Notes under the pieces: generated by a model | Told to the model about the DNA's origin: nothing | Databases searched by the model: none | The model's input: only the letters and a program-made list of their open reading frames with translations | Program-made: the position numbers and the translations under genes | From: Sepioteuthis lessoniana | Taxonomy: Eukaryota > Mollusca > Cephalopoda > Myopsida > Loliginidae | Length of the DNA stretch: 64,000 bases | Assembly (NCBI GenBank): GCA_963585895.1 | Contig: OY757904.1 | Coordinates: 67,542,333 to 67,606,332, forward strand | Reading direction: 5' to 3' | Shown here: positions 34,551 to 48,278 of the stretch, in pieces | Layout of the letters: every line of letters starts with the position of its first letter | Position numbering within the stretch: position 1 is the first letter of the stretch

Positions 34551-36387
34551 AAAATGCAATCAAACGTATGTATTTACTGCAATCGTATGCAACATGCAGA
34601 ATTCAAGTCCCAGTCAATTATCAAGAGAAATACAAAAGCTTTTAGTCGGTGTTTCTTCTATATCTATAAAGGTTAAATAGTCCATTTGCTCTACTATAAC
34701 CGCCCTGCAACAAGTACATCTAAAATGTACCGAATGAATAATAAAAAAATAACTCCTTAAACTTTTCACTCATATCGTTTGGGTTGATTTTAGGGCTTAT
34801 CTAATAATATGATTTATTTTTTCCTTGTTGAAAGGAAAATGCTTTTGTGCTTTTCGCTACACTATTTTCATTCATTTGAAAAAGGAGATTCATACAGGGC
34901 CACTCCTATTAATCATTACAATGGGCCTCCATAGGGCCTCACTTCCTCACAAATCCACTGAGAAATCAATACATCATTTAGGTTAGATTAAGGATTTTCC
35001 AGACTCACAAAGACTGGTCAATAAGAATACAATTGCTGATTTGTAGTTTGCAGACAAGGCCGCAACACCCGACTGTGATGAAGTCGATATAGAACATAAC
35101 AATCGTCCTTTAGAGATGTATCCTAAAGCTGAGCAGTAAAAACAAAATTCTCAGATACCTGCCACCGGGTAACCAGGTTTGTCCTATCAAAGACTGAACA
35201 AATGGCCGCAAATTCCAACATAGCAAGCAGTTACAAAATCAAAATGGGTAAACGAATGCTGTGAATCACGGAAGTACTCGAAGAGGAGATACTCTTCAGA
35301 AATCCATATCCCATTTGAAAAATTTGATAATATACGTTTATTGTGTATTGGTTGGTTGTAGGAAGTAGAAATAGTTGAGTTTCTACTCAAGAAATTTCAA
35401 TATTAGCTTTTATATATCAATGATTTATTAACACTGAATAAACGAACTGAAAGTCGAGATAAACTCGTTTATTTATCGAGAAATATTTAATGACATACCT
35501 ATTGCAAAGAATACACAGACATATCCCAATGAAATATTTATATTTTGTTCTATAAACAAATAGAATATGAAAAGGATATAAAATCGCGAATGGTCTTCCT
35601 CGATGATACAAATTACCACAGCCATCACTAATAGAGGAAACAACGCTTTTACTATTCAAATAATTGAAGCAAAGACACTGTCTTTACTGATCAATGAAAA
35701 AAGATAAAAAGTGACGAAGATTGATTCTGGGATCGTCACATGTGTTCACAAAACACGCCTTATTATCAAAGGGTGACAATTATTTCATGTGTTCTACACT
35801 TTCTTGTTGTATAGTTTGGGCTGACTCTGGTAAAAAAGTAATTAAAACGGAACTGTTTCTCAGCCAGTCAGGAACAGATCAATCGTCTTACGGGACTTGG
35901 TTTTTTGTCTAATGTTTTTGTTTATCATTAAATGTCAAATGACTTCGCAAAATGTAGTCTGTTTCAGATCGCTGAAGGAATACTGAACCGGAAGAATGAA
36001 TAATTATTTCATGAATTCATTACAGAAGTAGAAAAAAAGTAAAATAAAATACATAAAATAAAAGCAGGGTGTATCAACATCATCAAGAATGTCATTGTGA
36101 CTATTTTGAAGAGAGATGCTGTCAAGAAACTAATTAGTACATTTTAGTGGTTGCACGTACAGATTAATGGAATGATTCTTTTAAGGTGATTGGTAATGTT
36201 CACTTTTGTCCGTTTGTTTAATTTTTAGTTGGGTGAGTCAAAAATCTGCAATATCTGAGTAACGATACACACAACTTGGCAGCTATGAGTGCTTTTGTTG
36301 AGATCCTGAAGTTAACGAACTACTCTTAACTGAGTAACCCCGAAGTTGCCAGCTCCTATCTTTCTGCAATTCACCAGGATTTGACTT
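34551..36387. other. no recognised gene
   Basis: About 1.8 kb of AT-rich sequence. Open frames of 60-80 codons at 35187-35390, 35417-35659 and 35721-35912 have no recognised domain. Confidence 0.5.
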
Positions 36388-36600
36388 GGTATGGTTTGGT
36401 TTGATTTAATGGCATATCAACCATTATTTGTTATTTAATGCCAAATCCATTTTTATATATAAACAATTCTTCTTCAAACAGTACGGTTTAGCATAAGTAC
36501 AGATTTTGTTGACACTCAGTAACATGTAAAATCAGTTCTATTTCAAACAATTTAGTTTAACATAAGTAGAGTTGAAATGTCCAAAACGGTTCTTCGTAAT
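36388..36600 (-). mobile_element. R1 composite repeat, tail-end fragment
   Basis: The tail motif at the left (TTTAATGGCATATCAACCAT) is followed by two internal units (AGCATAAGTACAGATTTTG and TCAAACAATTTAGTTTAAC). It stops where a second R1 tail begins at 36604. Confidence 0.7.
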
Positions 36601-36603
36601 CTT

Positions 36604-37238
36604 GTTTGGTTTTAGGTTTGGGTTTGTGGCATATCAACCGATGTAGGTTATTAAATGCCAAATTCATTTTTATACGAGTAAGCCGTTATATAAAGAAACC
36701 CCAAAAACTTCGGTTTAGCTTGAGTTCATAGTTTAATAGTCAAAAACATTTCTATTTCAAAAGATTAAATTTTGTCGAACAGTTCTAATTCAAACAATCT
36801 AATTCAATCAATCTAATTCAATATAATATAATTTATGTTTATGCTCAGATAATGTCAAAACAATTCGATTTCGAACTATTCAATTTAGCGTGAGTACATT
36901 TTCAATGTCAAGGCAGTTTTATTTCAAACAATTCATTTAAGGCAAAGTAACCAGTTTAGATATCAAAACAGTTCTATTTCAAGTAATTCAGACTTGCATA
37001 AGAATGCACTTCATTTCATTTGACCCATAAAAAGTCACTCACTGTGCTACCACTCCAGGCCAAATTAGACTTGGAAGCGATGCCATTGAATGGGGCGCTC
37101 TGCATTCCTCAAAGTTCCAGCATTACTGGAACCTCTCTAACAGATTGTTCAGCGTCATAAGTAGGACTCTCGTTGTGGGAATCTTACCCCGATGAAGAGG
37201 TGCAGTCAGTGTATTTTACTGCCCAAGATGACTGGGCA
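36604..37238 (-). mobile_element. R1 composite repeat with internal tandem array
   Basis: Tail GTTTGTGGCATATCAACC at the left. About six units of roughly 55 bp (TTCTATTTCAAA, CAATTCA, TTTAG, GTAC) lie across 36690-37010. The head, TGCTACCACTCCAGGCCAAA to AGGTGCAGTCAGTGTATTTT, is at the right end. Confidence 0.78.
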
Positions 37239-37540
37239 AGATTTGGCATGGTGCACACACTCATAAACTATGGTTTTAGACCCACTCGACATTATTTACT
37301 CCAGGATTTAGCAAGACTAGAGAATTTAAAAAAACACTTGATTACTGTTCTGGGATCAATTTCGTATCACTATTTCTTTCGCACAACAAAAGATTTTGGT
37401 GTCTTCTGCAGTGTTACGATCCCTTTCGAAATTCTACATAATAAATTTCCGAATTAGACTACGTTTCACATTGACACGTGTGGTTTAGAAATTACACGCA
37501 GAATGAAGCAATGCGCAAAAAGTTAGTGCATCAACTACCA

Positions 37541-37690
37541 CAGGGAAAACCCAGGTTGTGTAGAGGCTAAAATGCAGGACTCTAGCCTCGAACTGAATGA
37601 GTTCCAACTCCAGTCGCGCTACTATGTTCACTTTCAGATTAATACTCTTATGAAAGCTATGAACCCTGTTATCAACCCAGCTATGTATAA
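37541..37690 (+). mobile_element. SINE S2, truncated
   Basis: Head AGGTTGTGTAGAGGCTAAAA with B box GAGTTCCAACTCCAG, body TTTCAGATTAATACTCTTATG and AACCCAGCTATG. It is cut by an A-run, where the next SINE starts. Confidence 0.7.
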
Positions 37691-37691
37691 A

Positions 37692-37930
37692 AAAAAAAGT
37701 TGCGGGTGTGTCCTCCAGGTGTAATGGTTAAAGCAATGGAGTGTGGAATCGAAGTGAACGAGTTCGAATACCTGTCGCACAATTTCATTTACTTTCAGAC
37801 AAATACCCTTGGGAAATGTATGAACCCCCAACTCTTTCAAGCTATGGGTTATATAGTATCATTACTGTTATTCTAGAAGGATGGATTTGGCATTATAAAA
37901 CCTACGGGGGTTGATATACCATTAAACAAA
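37692..37930 (+). mobile_element. tRNA-derived SINE, family S2, full
   Basis: A box AGGTGTAATGGTTAAAGC, B box GAGTTCGAATACCTG, body CAAATACCCTTGGGAAATG, CAAGCTATGGG and ATTCTAGAAGGATG, tail GGGTTGATATACCATTAAAC. This is the clearest S2 copy. Another S2 tail (CGTTGATGTGCCATTAAGG) is at 37998-38016. Confidence 0.85.
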
Positions 37931-38489
37931 GAAGCCGATCTAAAATGTGCACCTATTTTTCAAGAGCACTTTTTTAATTACATAATCCACAAACGTTGAT
38001 GTGCCATTAAGGAAAATAATCAAACGAAACCAACAGACAGAGTGGCTTGAACAATTTTAGTCACGTGATATCCTGGCTACAAACTAGCATGAACCGAAAC
38101 ATTACTAAGTTTTTGACTCACCCTAGTTTCACTTTAATAACTAATTTTTATATTAGATTTCGAAATTCTGATATTTAATTTTTACAATGGAATTCATTTA
38201 GTTCTGATTGATTTTAGTACTGTTGAGCTGAAAAATGAATGGCATGTTTTTCTATTCTAATTGGAAAGTTAAAAAATAATTTCAAATTTTTACATAGTTT
38301 ACAAAGCAAATCTTTTTTAGTCTGACATTGCCCAGAATAGTGATGTTCTCAAAATGCTTTTGTATTGATCTCTCTTATCAGCTGATGTCTTAAAATTAGA
38401 TTTGTCATTATAATCTGAGGCCAATTTATTACTGAAATGATTTGCGCAATTATCTCATATTGTTTTCTATTACAAAAAGTAAGTAAAGT

Positions 38490-38900
38490 TGGTCACCTTA
38501 ATCTAGGGAGATCGGATGTCTCCCTTTTCAATAGCTGCTACACCAAGGAGTAGGGGAAGGCACTACTCCTTTCTCTGGATTTATCCATTTTACCCTTGAT
38601 AATTACCTTATAATGCTAAGGTTTGGTTTATTTGTTTAATGGCATATCAACCTTTTTAGGTTTTTTAATGCTAAAGTCATTCTCCTAGAAGAACAGTAAA
38701 GTACTATTTAACACATAGCTGGGAGGATAAGGGAGTTCATAACTTTCCCAAGGGTATTCTTATAATGCTAAGGGGCAAGCAAAGTGGCATCAATACCATA
38801 TTTGAGTCTTTGGTATGACTCGAACTGGGATTTAACCCCGGTCTCCCGGACCATTGGTGAACACTCTCCTCATTATTGACAATTGGCTCCCAATTATTAA
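38490..38900 (-). mobile_element. SINE, family S3, interrupted by S2
   Basis: Outer parts (38490-38621 and 38759-38900) match 52070-52262: TACCCTTGATAATTACCTTA, then after the insert GTGGCATCAATACCATA, TTTGAGTCTTTGGTATGACT and the reversed B box CGAACTGGGATTTAACCCC. The S2 insert lies between two copies of a 15-bp duplication. Confidence 0.8.
38622..38758 (-). mobile_element. 5'-truncated S2 SINE with 15-bp target duplication
   Basis: The insert starts with the S2 tail reversed (GTTTAATGGCATATCAACC) and ends in the S2 body (AACTTTCCCAAGGGTATT), lacking the tRNA head. CTTATAATGCTAAGG stands at 38607-38621 and again at 38759-38773. The related S3 copy at 52070-52262 has the empty site with a single TTATAATGTTGAG. 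Confidence 0.88.
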
Positions 38901-39019
38901 TTATTAATCTATGGACGTTAACTACTTTGCTAGGCACAATCCTGCTTATTAGTGTTTTTTATGTTAACAAATTATAAGACGTGACGAACAATCTAATTTT
39001 GAGCATTTCTTAATCTAGA

Positions 39020-39024
<5 letters not shown>

Positions 39025-39083
<59 letters not shown>
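39025..39083. repeat. (GA)n microsatellite
   Basis: About 29 GA units. Confidence 0.97.
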
Positions 39084-39087
<4 letters not shown>

Positions 39088-40163
39088 TGGTTATAACGGC
39101 ATGTCAAATCAGTCTGGGTTTATTTATCGTGAACGTGCTAGTTTTTCGCGTCCATTGTACGTCTATATGAACATTGCTGCGCCCACTGTCGTTTTTTTTT
39201 TCTACTGTTATAGGGTATCAGATATTCCTGGGTTTTGCAAATAATTTGCAAAAAGGTACTTTCATTCTCGATCAGATCTGGAGCCTCAACATGTAGATTA
39301 ATGTTATATTAAGAAAAAAATTGGGAATGTTTTATTCCTGAGCAGAGAATACTGACAACACATTCTTAAGCCGACAGAGCAAAAATTGCAAGTAAAACAA
39401 CAATTAACTTTTAAAGAAAGCCTTATTTTTCTGATCACTATTCATATATGAGTTGATTATATTCAAATTGTGTATTAATACATATTTAATTAAATAATAT
39501 ATAAATCTTTTTTCTACACATTTTTGTATGTGTCTTTTCGAGTTGATTTTATCGTATCCTGTGGGATTTGGTTAATCAAACTCCCATAACTAATTGTTAC
39601 CCGAATACTTTCTTTCCAATCTTGGGCCATCATCGATGTTGTGTATATTGCAAAGTCGATGTGACTTTACTTTTGTATGTACATTTCTACATTGTAAGTA
39701 TTTAATTTTAATGCAGGTGTGTTGTTGCTGCGTTATATTTTTAAATTCGTTTCTGTAAGTAGCAACAGGAGCTAAAGACATTCAAGTTTATTAGTTATGG
39801 ATTCGTAATTGAGTTTAGGTTGTTTCCTCCCGATATGGAGCTCTTTGAGGATCTCTATTTTTTGTTAGCTATTTTTGGTTCTAATATTGTTGTGTTTTCG
39901 GTAAGAATTTCCCGAAAATCTCTTTTTGAACAGGATGGATTTTTATAGATGATGTGCATTGAACTGGTATCAGTTAGAATCATAGTGAGTCGCTTTGTTT
40001 GGGTAGTTGAGGTTGAGCCAACGTATATACTGTTATTCTTAGAGATACAATATCCTAAAGTACATTTAAATTGATACTCGACATTTGTTTTTTGCTACAC
40101 AACAATCGTGGGTTTCATGAAATATGAATTAATGAAGAAACCCTGCCTAAATACCTTTATCCC

Positions 40164-40165
<2 letters not shown>
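39084..40165. other. no recognised gene
   Basis: AT-rich; open frames below 65 codons without domains. Confidence 0.55.
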
Positions 40166-40208
<43 letters not shown>

Positions 40209-40222
40209 TGTGTCTCTGTGTG

Positions 40223-40275
<53 letters not shown>
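40166..40275. repeat. (TA)n(GT)n microsatellite
   Basis: TA 40166-40205, GT 40218-40275. Confidence 0.95.
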
Positions 40276-40607
40276 CGCGCACGCACGTTTTGTTTTTGTT
40301 TGTGTGTGTATGTGTTAGAAATATGTGAAAATCTGGATAAATCAGACACTTAAAACTGATTTAATGGCGCGATTTTTCCTTCTTTTATATGAATTTTTAA
40401 TTTTTGAAAACTTTCTCAAACTCGAAAATAAAATAAGAGAACGGAATATCGCCCCTCTAAACCGGTTTTAACTGTTTGATATATTAAACTTCCCATATAC
40501 TTCTACCATCTTCCCCGATTCACTACAATCTATCATTTCAACGTATATGTATGTGTTTAATAGTTTTCTGTCTTCTTTCTTACTTTCAATTCGGGTCTGT
40601 CTGTCTG

Positions 40608-40639
<32 letters not shown>

Positions 40640-40808
40640 GTTAAAAAGAGACAGCCATACAGAGACAGAGAGACAGAGAGACAATTTTTCATTTTTTATT
40701 TACTAGCATATCAACTAATAATAAGTTATTCAATGTCAAAACTTATTCCACTTGTTAGTCATTCGTTTCAAAAATTCCTTTAAATATCGATCGTTTATTT
40801 GATTGTAT
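40276..40808. other. no gene; CT/TA run at 40600-40640
   Basis: AT-rich sequence with CTGTCTGT, CT and TA units around 40600-40640 and AGACAG units at 40660-40682. Confidence 0.55.
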
Positions 40809-42170
40809 TGTGACGGTACCCAAAATATTCATCTTTTTATTTTATTTTACGCACGTGTGAAGTCAGGGCAGTCTGGCATTTGATTCCTCGCAGAATAAGT
40901 CCTAGTTAGGAGTCCTTTCTCGGGCATATGGGAACTGGCAGATAATGTGAGGGTTAAATTCGAGCTAAACTAACTGCCACGGGCAAGGGGTTTCCAAATT
41001 TCACGTTAGAAACCCACCCACCAGACCACTTCGTCATCCTACCACCCCCAGGATAACGGAAGATATAGGACTCTATATTGAGATAAGATATTATTATTTG
41101 TAGTCCGCAATTCCAATTTCCCGTGTAATATTTTAAAAGATGAATAGGACATTTAGCGAGAATAAATTGAAACGAATGAAGCTGAAAAGGAATATGCAAA
41201 AGAAGACGACTCGATAGGCAAACAACACAACGAATAAGTTCAACAGGAGGGGACATTTAAAATATTACAAGGTTTTTGATACGTACGGACACAAACAAAT
41301 ATTTAAGGTGCCGGATATATTACGAGCAGACAGACTTAAACACAAATGTCTCTCTTTTCTGTCTTTACTATTGAACCTTGAAAAGGTAGCAAAGTCCATT
41401 CATATGTTTAGAGTTAATGAAATGAATCTTTTCATTCTATTTCTCTCCTTTTTTCTTAATGCATATGATTCTTCATGTGCTTTTTTCTTTAAATTGAGAG
41501 AGAGAGGGTATATAATTGCAACACTTAGAAAGGGTGGAGGGAGAAAACGGTTTTAAGGTTTACTTAGCTTCTACGACGGGTTTCTTCTGAGATTTCTTTT
41601 CTTTCACGGGCTAGCGGGATTCTGTGGAATGTGATGGGAAGGCACCTGTTAACTTCTTGCGCGAGAATTCTTTCCGCTTTTCCCGGGGTTTCGGCGACAG
41701 TTTTTATACATCTTGTCACGCCAACTGCTGTCCTAAAACTCAATTCCTTTCTTTTCACCGTTTAGGTTCCAGGGAGTTTGTTTGGTATCAGGTCAGCACG
41801 TCCTCTCACGGTGACCTCCCTCCTAAAAACTGAATTCTTTATTCCTATTTCCTCTGACGAAAAGGGTACTAATTCCGGCTTTAGGATTCTGGCCAATTAT
41901 TTGGCCTCTTTCTTCTTCCTCACCCTGCCATGTGATTCATTCGGGCTACAATCATGACCTCTATATCCCCTTCTCTGTCCTACTGGTTGGGGTTATGGAA
42001 TGCAGATAGCTTGACCTATATTCTAACTGAATTCGTTACTTCGGCCGCGAGGAATTGACCTACATTCCTCTTTCTTTTAACGGTCAATTTTGAGGCCTGT
42101 TAATTCAAACACGGAGGGGTATTGGGAAATTGATCTTATCTCTCTCCTCTCAGTTGCAGACCACGTGACA
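40809..42170 (-). mobile_element. solo LTR-like element, copy A
   Basis: In minus orientation it starts TGTCACGTGGTCT and ends ACCGTCACA, so it has TG...CA ends. GTAT stands directly outside both ends (40805-40808 and 42171-42174), a perfect 4-bp target duplication. Over 1362 bp it matches copy B at 48279-49402 in collinear order (for example CCCCTCCGTGTTTGAATTAA, AATTGGCCAGAA and AACCCCTTGCC). No protease, reverse transcriptase or second LTR is seen nearby, hence a solo LTR. The region is richer in GC than its surroundings. Frames inside it (41564-41758 and 40954-41256) have no recognised domain. Confidence 0.8.
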
Positions 42171-42490
42171 GTATTCCTTTTCTTATTCCCCGTTCAATGT
42201 TTTTGAGTATTTCAATCTAATATTAATAATTGTATTTTCCCCAGTTCAATTGTTTTAAGTATTCCGTTCTAATATTAATAATTGTATGATACTAATAATT
42301 GTATAGTATTTAAAATTTTATTCATCAAGTCTCAAATACTTTGAAATACAGCTCTATTTGAGACATGAATGGAACCCACCGCGGGATAAAGTAAGGACGG
42401 GTGTATCTGCAATAAAGGGCTCTTCACATTTCTCTGAGGTCCATAACTATGATGGCCATCAGATGCAGTTTAATATCATCTGAAGAGCAT

Positions 42491-42522
<32 letters not shown>

Positions 42523-42931
42523 GTCAGTCAGACAGGCAGGCAGACAGTGAAAAAGTTGCAGATAAGTAACTTTTCTTATACCATTCTGTAATAATCGCAT
42601 AATTCTTTGCCAACACGCAATTGAATGCATTATTTATGTAACTTTTTTGTTATTTGTCAGACAAGCAGTTACAAAGAGATGACAATGACATTGATGCATA
42701 TAGAAAAGATTTTCTTGATCACTAGATTTTCAAAGCAAATAGAAATCCAGCTCTGAATAATTCAGTCTTTATCAAGAAAATATTGACGTGAATAAAGAAA
42801 AGCACCAATCGGAGACGTTGTTAAAATATATTCCTCTCGAAAATGAAAAAAAAAAACATCAACGTGAAGAATAAGACGAAAATCCGGTTCAGCTACAATG
42901 GGACTCATAATTGTATCACAGTGAAAAAAAG

Positions 42932-42936
<5 letters not shown>
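42171..42936. other. no gene; TA and CAGA units at 42489-42548
   Basis: TA array 42490-42517 followed by GACAGTCAGTCAGACAGGCA-like tetramers. The rest is AT-rich and unclassified. Confidence 0.55.
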
Positions 42937-43018
<82 letters not shown>

Positions 43019-43181
43019 AAGAGTGAGAGAGTGGGGGAGAGATACTCTGTATGTGTGCGTGTGTATAGTTGCGTATTAGAATTTTTCTCAGAAAGAAACT
43101 ATGGCACAAATGTATTTACAATATTTCAGTTATATACATATTTGCATAAATACTCACAGAGACATAGACACAGACACACAA

Positions 43182-43215
<34 letters not shown>

Positions 43216-43230
43216 TGTGTGTGTGGGGGA
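42937..43230. repeat. microsatellites (TA)(GT)(GA) and (TA)(GT)
   Basis: TA, GT and GA units at 42932-43030, then ACAGACAC and TA/GT arrays at 43145-43228. All long frames here are translated repeat. Confidence 0.9.
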
Positions 43231-43374
43231 TGGAAAAAGTGTGTACCACTGCTTCAGGGCCATTATTTCTACGTCATCTCTTACCCAGAATTGTGGTATC
43301 AGTTAGTCTCATCTTTGGGCCGAATTGATCTGTTCTAAATGTAATTTTATTCGATTAGGCTGTGCAAAAAACAA

Positions 43375-43600
43375 TACATTGGTTTTCTTTGTTTAATGGA
43401 ATATCAGTTTGCATGGATTAGTTAATGACGAAATGATTCTTGAAGAACATCAGTGGTACTATTTAACTAATAGCTGTGAGAATAAAGTGGCTAACTAACT
43501 TGTCCAAGGATAATTGTCCGAAATGGAAACGTAATTGCGCGATAGGAATTCGATCTCCGATACTTCCAGTCTGCAGTCCATTACTTTAGACATAAAAATG
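43375..43600 (-). mobile_element. tRNA-derived SINE, family S2
   Basis: Reversed tail TTTGTTTAATGGAATATCAG, body GGTACTATTTAACTAATAGC and TGTCCAAGGATAATTGTCC, reversed B box AGGAATTCGATCTCCG and reversed A-box region AGTCCATTACTTTAGAC. Confidence 0.75.
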
Positions 43601-43617
43601 GGGAGACTCACTCTATC

Positions 43618-43635
43618 TATCTATCTATCTATCTA

Positions 43636-43671
<36 letters not shown>
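43618..43671. repeat. (CTAT)n(TA)n microsatellite
   Basis: About six CTAT units then about 16 TA units, directly ahead of the mariner copy. Confidence 0.95.
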
Positions 43672-43676
<5 letters not shown>

Positions 43677-43684
43677 ACATGTAT

Positions 43685-44583
43685 GTGGTGTCTTCAATAT
43701 GTTTCCAGACTTTTTTGTACAGGCATTTAAAATTGATGTAGACTCTTGAAAATACAGTATGTTATTGCTATATATCTTATGAGATGACAGACCAATTTTC
43801 ATGATTTCAGATTCAAATGAACTGCTAGAGCAGGAATTGGAATACACCCTACTAAAGCCAGATTGTCACAGCTGGTGAATCTTAAAAATGCAATCTGGAC
43901 GTAAGGACACTTTAAAAGAACGATATGAAATAAAATTATGTTTTTCACTTGGAAAAAATGCAACAGAAACGTATGGAATTCTTCAGACTTCTTTTGGAGC
44001 ATCTTGCATGAATCGAGCATCAGTTTTGAGTGGCATAAGAGATTTAAGGAAGGCAGGGAGTTTGTGAGGGATGATGAGAGGTGTAGGAGGAGTAAGGAAG
44101 TCAATACACCAGGGTTAATTAGCAAAAGGGTTAGAGTTAGGGTTACTATGTTGTGGTTTTAAGGGAGTTCAGGAAGAGACTCCGTCGGAAGAGGTCAGCA
44201 CTCTTCAATCGGGTCAGTGGCATTTCCATTAGGACAAAGCACCAGTCCACAACTCCATCCTTGTCACAGGCTATTTGTCTAAGATGGGCATCAAGACTGT
44301 TTATCATTCTCCTTATTATCCAGACCTTGTTCCCTGTGACCTTTGGTTATTCCCTAAGTTCAGAGACTGTCGTTATGAGACAATTGAGGAGATAAAAGAG
44401 ACTGTGACGATTGTCAATGACACGTTCGCACAAGAGTAGTTCGATGGGGCCTTCCAGAAGTTGTTGTAAAGGTACAAGTTCATTGCTGCCGGAGATTACT
44501 TCAATGGGGACTAGAGTTTCATGTGTGTACTATCGATGAAAGTGTGCATACAAATAAATGTCTGGAAAATTATTTAATGATCC
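43685..44583 (+). mobile_element. mariner-like element, internally deleted
   Basis: 5' end GTGTCTTCAATATGTTTCCAG and 3' end ATGTCTGGAAAATTATTTAA are terminal inverted repeats like those of the 31134 copy. The first part keeps MNRASV, the decayed FEWHKRFKEGREF and DDERCRRSKE. Near 44128 a GGGTTAGAGTTAGGGTTA filler replaces about 430 bp, including the first catalytic Asp. The rest keeps LREFRKRLRRKRSALF, a decayed second-Asp motif (WHFH, then a stop) and the third-Asp motif PCDLWLFPKF. About 900 bp long; same breakpoint as the copy at window start. Confidence 0.88.
44128..44145 (+). other. telomere-like filler at mariner deletion junction
   Basis: GGGTTAGAGTTAGGGTTA, two to three TTAGGG-like units, at the deletion breakpoint shared with 81-96. 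Confidence 0.75.
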
Positions 44584-44634
44584 TCGTATTAAGAAAATAG
44601 ATCATGTATATTTACCAACCCCTCCACTCGGGCA

Positions 44635-44895
44635 GGATATGACACAAGGTCAATTTTTAAGTGGAGTTGAACAGGTTTGAATTCAAAGTTTTCCTTCTCC
44701 AAGACTAGTTGCCTTACCAAGGCTGAAGAACCTAGTTTGCCCTACTATTTACCCATAGCTCGAGGGAGAATACTTGGATTCGTACCTTTCCCAAGTGTAT
44801 TAGGGCTATGTGAAATGCAATCACTCTCGTCTAGGATTTGAACTCGTGTCGCCGTGTCCCTTTCCTACGACGATAACCATTACACCACTGGCACC
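44635..44895 (-). mobile_element. tRNA-derived SINE, family S1, full
   Basis: Reversed: A box CCAGTGGTGTAATGGTTATC, B box ACACGAGTTCAAATCCTAG, body CATTTCACATAGCCC and ACACTTGGGAAAGG, then CTTGGTAAGGCAACTAGTC, and a 3' region ending TTAAAAATTGACC. It is the clearest S1 copy in the window and the reference for the others. Confidence 0.88.
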
Positions 44896-45702
44896 TTAAG
44901 AAAATATATTATGACCGCGATTTTGTAACGTTGCATGAAATAACTACTTATATTCACATGCCATCAAGATCAATTAACCAGTCAATCGTGACTATACACC
45001 AGTTAAGATTTAACCTCTCACTTTGGGTATCTCTTTATTTGTTCCAATAGAGATAGAAGATAATAGAATGTTTTTAAATTATAACGTCCGACAATAAAGC
45101 AGAGATAATTCACTGAATATACCAAAAAGCACACGTTATTTTATTCATCAACTTTTAAGTATGACAAAGAGTGTGTAATCAGTTGTAATGTTATTGAGCA
45201 GTGGTAATGATTATGTAGAAGACATGTTACAATCAACCTAAACAGCATAGAATTTCAATCCACTCATCAGCATGAAGACGAAAAAAGAAAGATGTACTGA
45301 AAGAACCGTATTTTCTTGAGAACAACGCCGTCATGCCTCGCTCATAATGGGTGCTAACCATCTTGTCCCAAAGGGACGATCTGCCAGACAATAATAACTG
45401 CTTGCAGGATAAAATTCATTGGTTGGCATCTGACCTGCTTTCTAGGGAAATGATGATGTGACCAAAAGTTTTGTTGACGGGATCACATGAATCTAGATTT
45501 ATGCAAGATTGTGGGAGGCTCAATAGAAATTACACTGTTTCAAATCTGACCTGCATAGAGGTCGGATAAATATAGATCGCCGCTAAGAAAAACTGGGTTA
45601 CTTCAGCTGATGCATTTTTAGTGACCGTCAGAAGTTGTAGTGTTTATAATACTGAAGTTTCTTTTTTAGAGTTTGTTTTTACCATTTTATTTAGCTGAAA
45701 TA

Positions 45703-45705
<3 letters not shown>
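44896..45705. other. no gene; possible repeat at 45285-45570
   Basis: The sequence around 45350-45400 (TAACCATCTTGTCCCAAAGG, CAGACAATAATAACTGC) resembles 61945-62000 (TAAGCATCTTGTCCTAGGG, TAGACAATAACCACTTTG). They may be two diverged copies of one repeat. No coding seen. Confidence 0.4.

Positions 45706-45751
<46 letters not shown>
45706..45751. repeat. (GT)n microsatellite
   Basis: About 22 GT units. Confidence 0.95.
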
Positions 45752-47814
<2,063 letters not shown>

Positions 47815-47860
47815 CTGTCTATCTTCGTCTGTTTATTTACAAACGCTTCCGAAAAAAGCA

Positions 47861-48082
47861 AAACAATTTTTAGTGCAGTTTAACTGCTTAAATTTCAGAG
47901 TTTTCCTTATCCGATACCAGTTGCCTTACCAAGAATAAAGAGACCCACTAAGCCTTAATGTTTACCCCTAGCAGGAGGGAAAATTGTTGAATGCATCGCT
48001 TTTCGAGGGTCATTAGCGATTTGTGAAATGTAAACTGCCACTTCCAGGATTTGAAATCGGATTGCAGTGTTCATTTCATACG

Positions 48083-48083
<1 letters not shown>
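47861..48083 (-). mobile_element. tRNA-derived SINE, family S1, head replaced by (AAT)n
   Basis: 3' region ATTTTTAGTGCAGTTTAAC, GAGTTTTCCTTATCC and GTTGCCTTACCAAGAATAAA; body TTGTGAAATGTAAACTGCC; reversed B box AGGATTTGAAATCGG. At CGATAA the head passes directly into the AAT array. Confidence 0.75.

Positions 48084-48138
<55 letters not shown>
48082..48138. repeat. (AAT)n array on the 5' side of an R4/Dong-like LINE
   Basis: About 19 AAT units. A second AAT array stands at the 3' end of the LINE (50265-50302). Confidence 0.95.
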
Positions 48139-48139
<1 letters not shown>

Positions 48140-48278
48140 TTTTAAGAAAATAGGGAGGAAGAGAACTTGCCAGGATTGAAGACAGCGTTGACGCATCGAT
48201 ACAACGACTCTATACCAAAACACGAAGGAGGACTCATTACAGCCACCTGAAACGATACTGAGAACACGATGAACAGCA
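48139..48278 (+). pseudogene. R4/Dong-like LINE, 5' piece of copy C
   Basis: The frame reads EELARIEDSVDASIQRLYTK (about 48152-48210), then decayed GLITAT-like and NDTENTMN-like sequence. This is the same segment as IEDGVDTSIQRPE in the 27.7 kb copy. It is 5'-truncated at the AAT array and interrupted at 48279 by the LTR-like insertion. The coding resumes at 49403. Confidence 0.8.

Noticed and set aside
32936..37238. CRISPR-like array from the regularly repeated 55-bp units
   Set aside because: Units are degenerate, contiguous without unique spacers and part of a dispersed R1 repeat in a eukaryotic genome.
40954..41833. Frames of 64-100 codons, some serine/arginine-rich
   Set aside because: They lie inside the solo LTR-like element and are not conserved in its second copy at 48279-49402.
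44860..44895. Functional tRNA gene from good A- and B-box matches
   Set aside because: No acceptor-stem pairing or convincing anticodon arm, and the match continues into the S1 SINE body. The same applies at 1862, 12100, 19583, 24655 and 37715.
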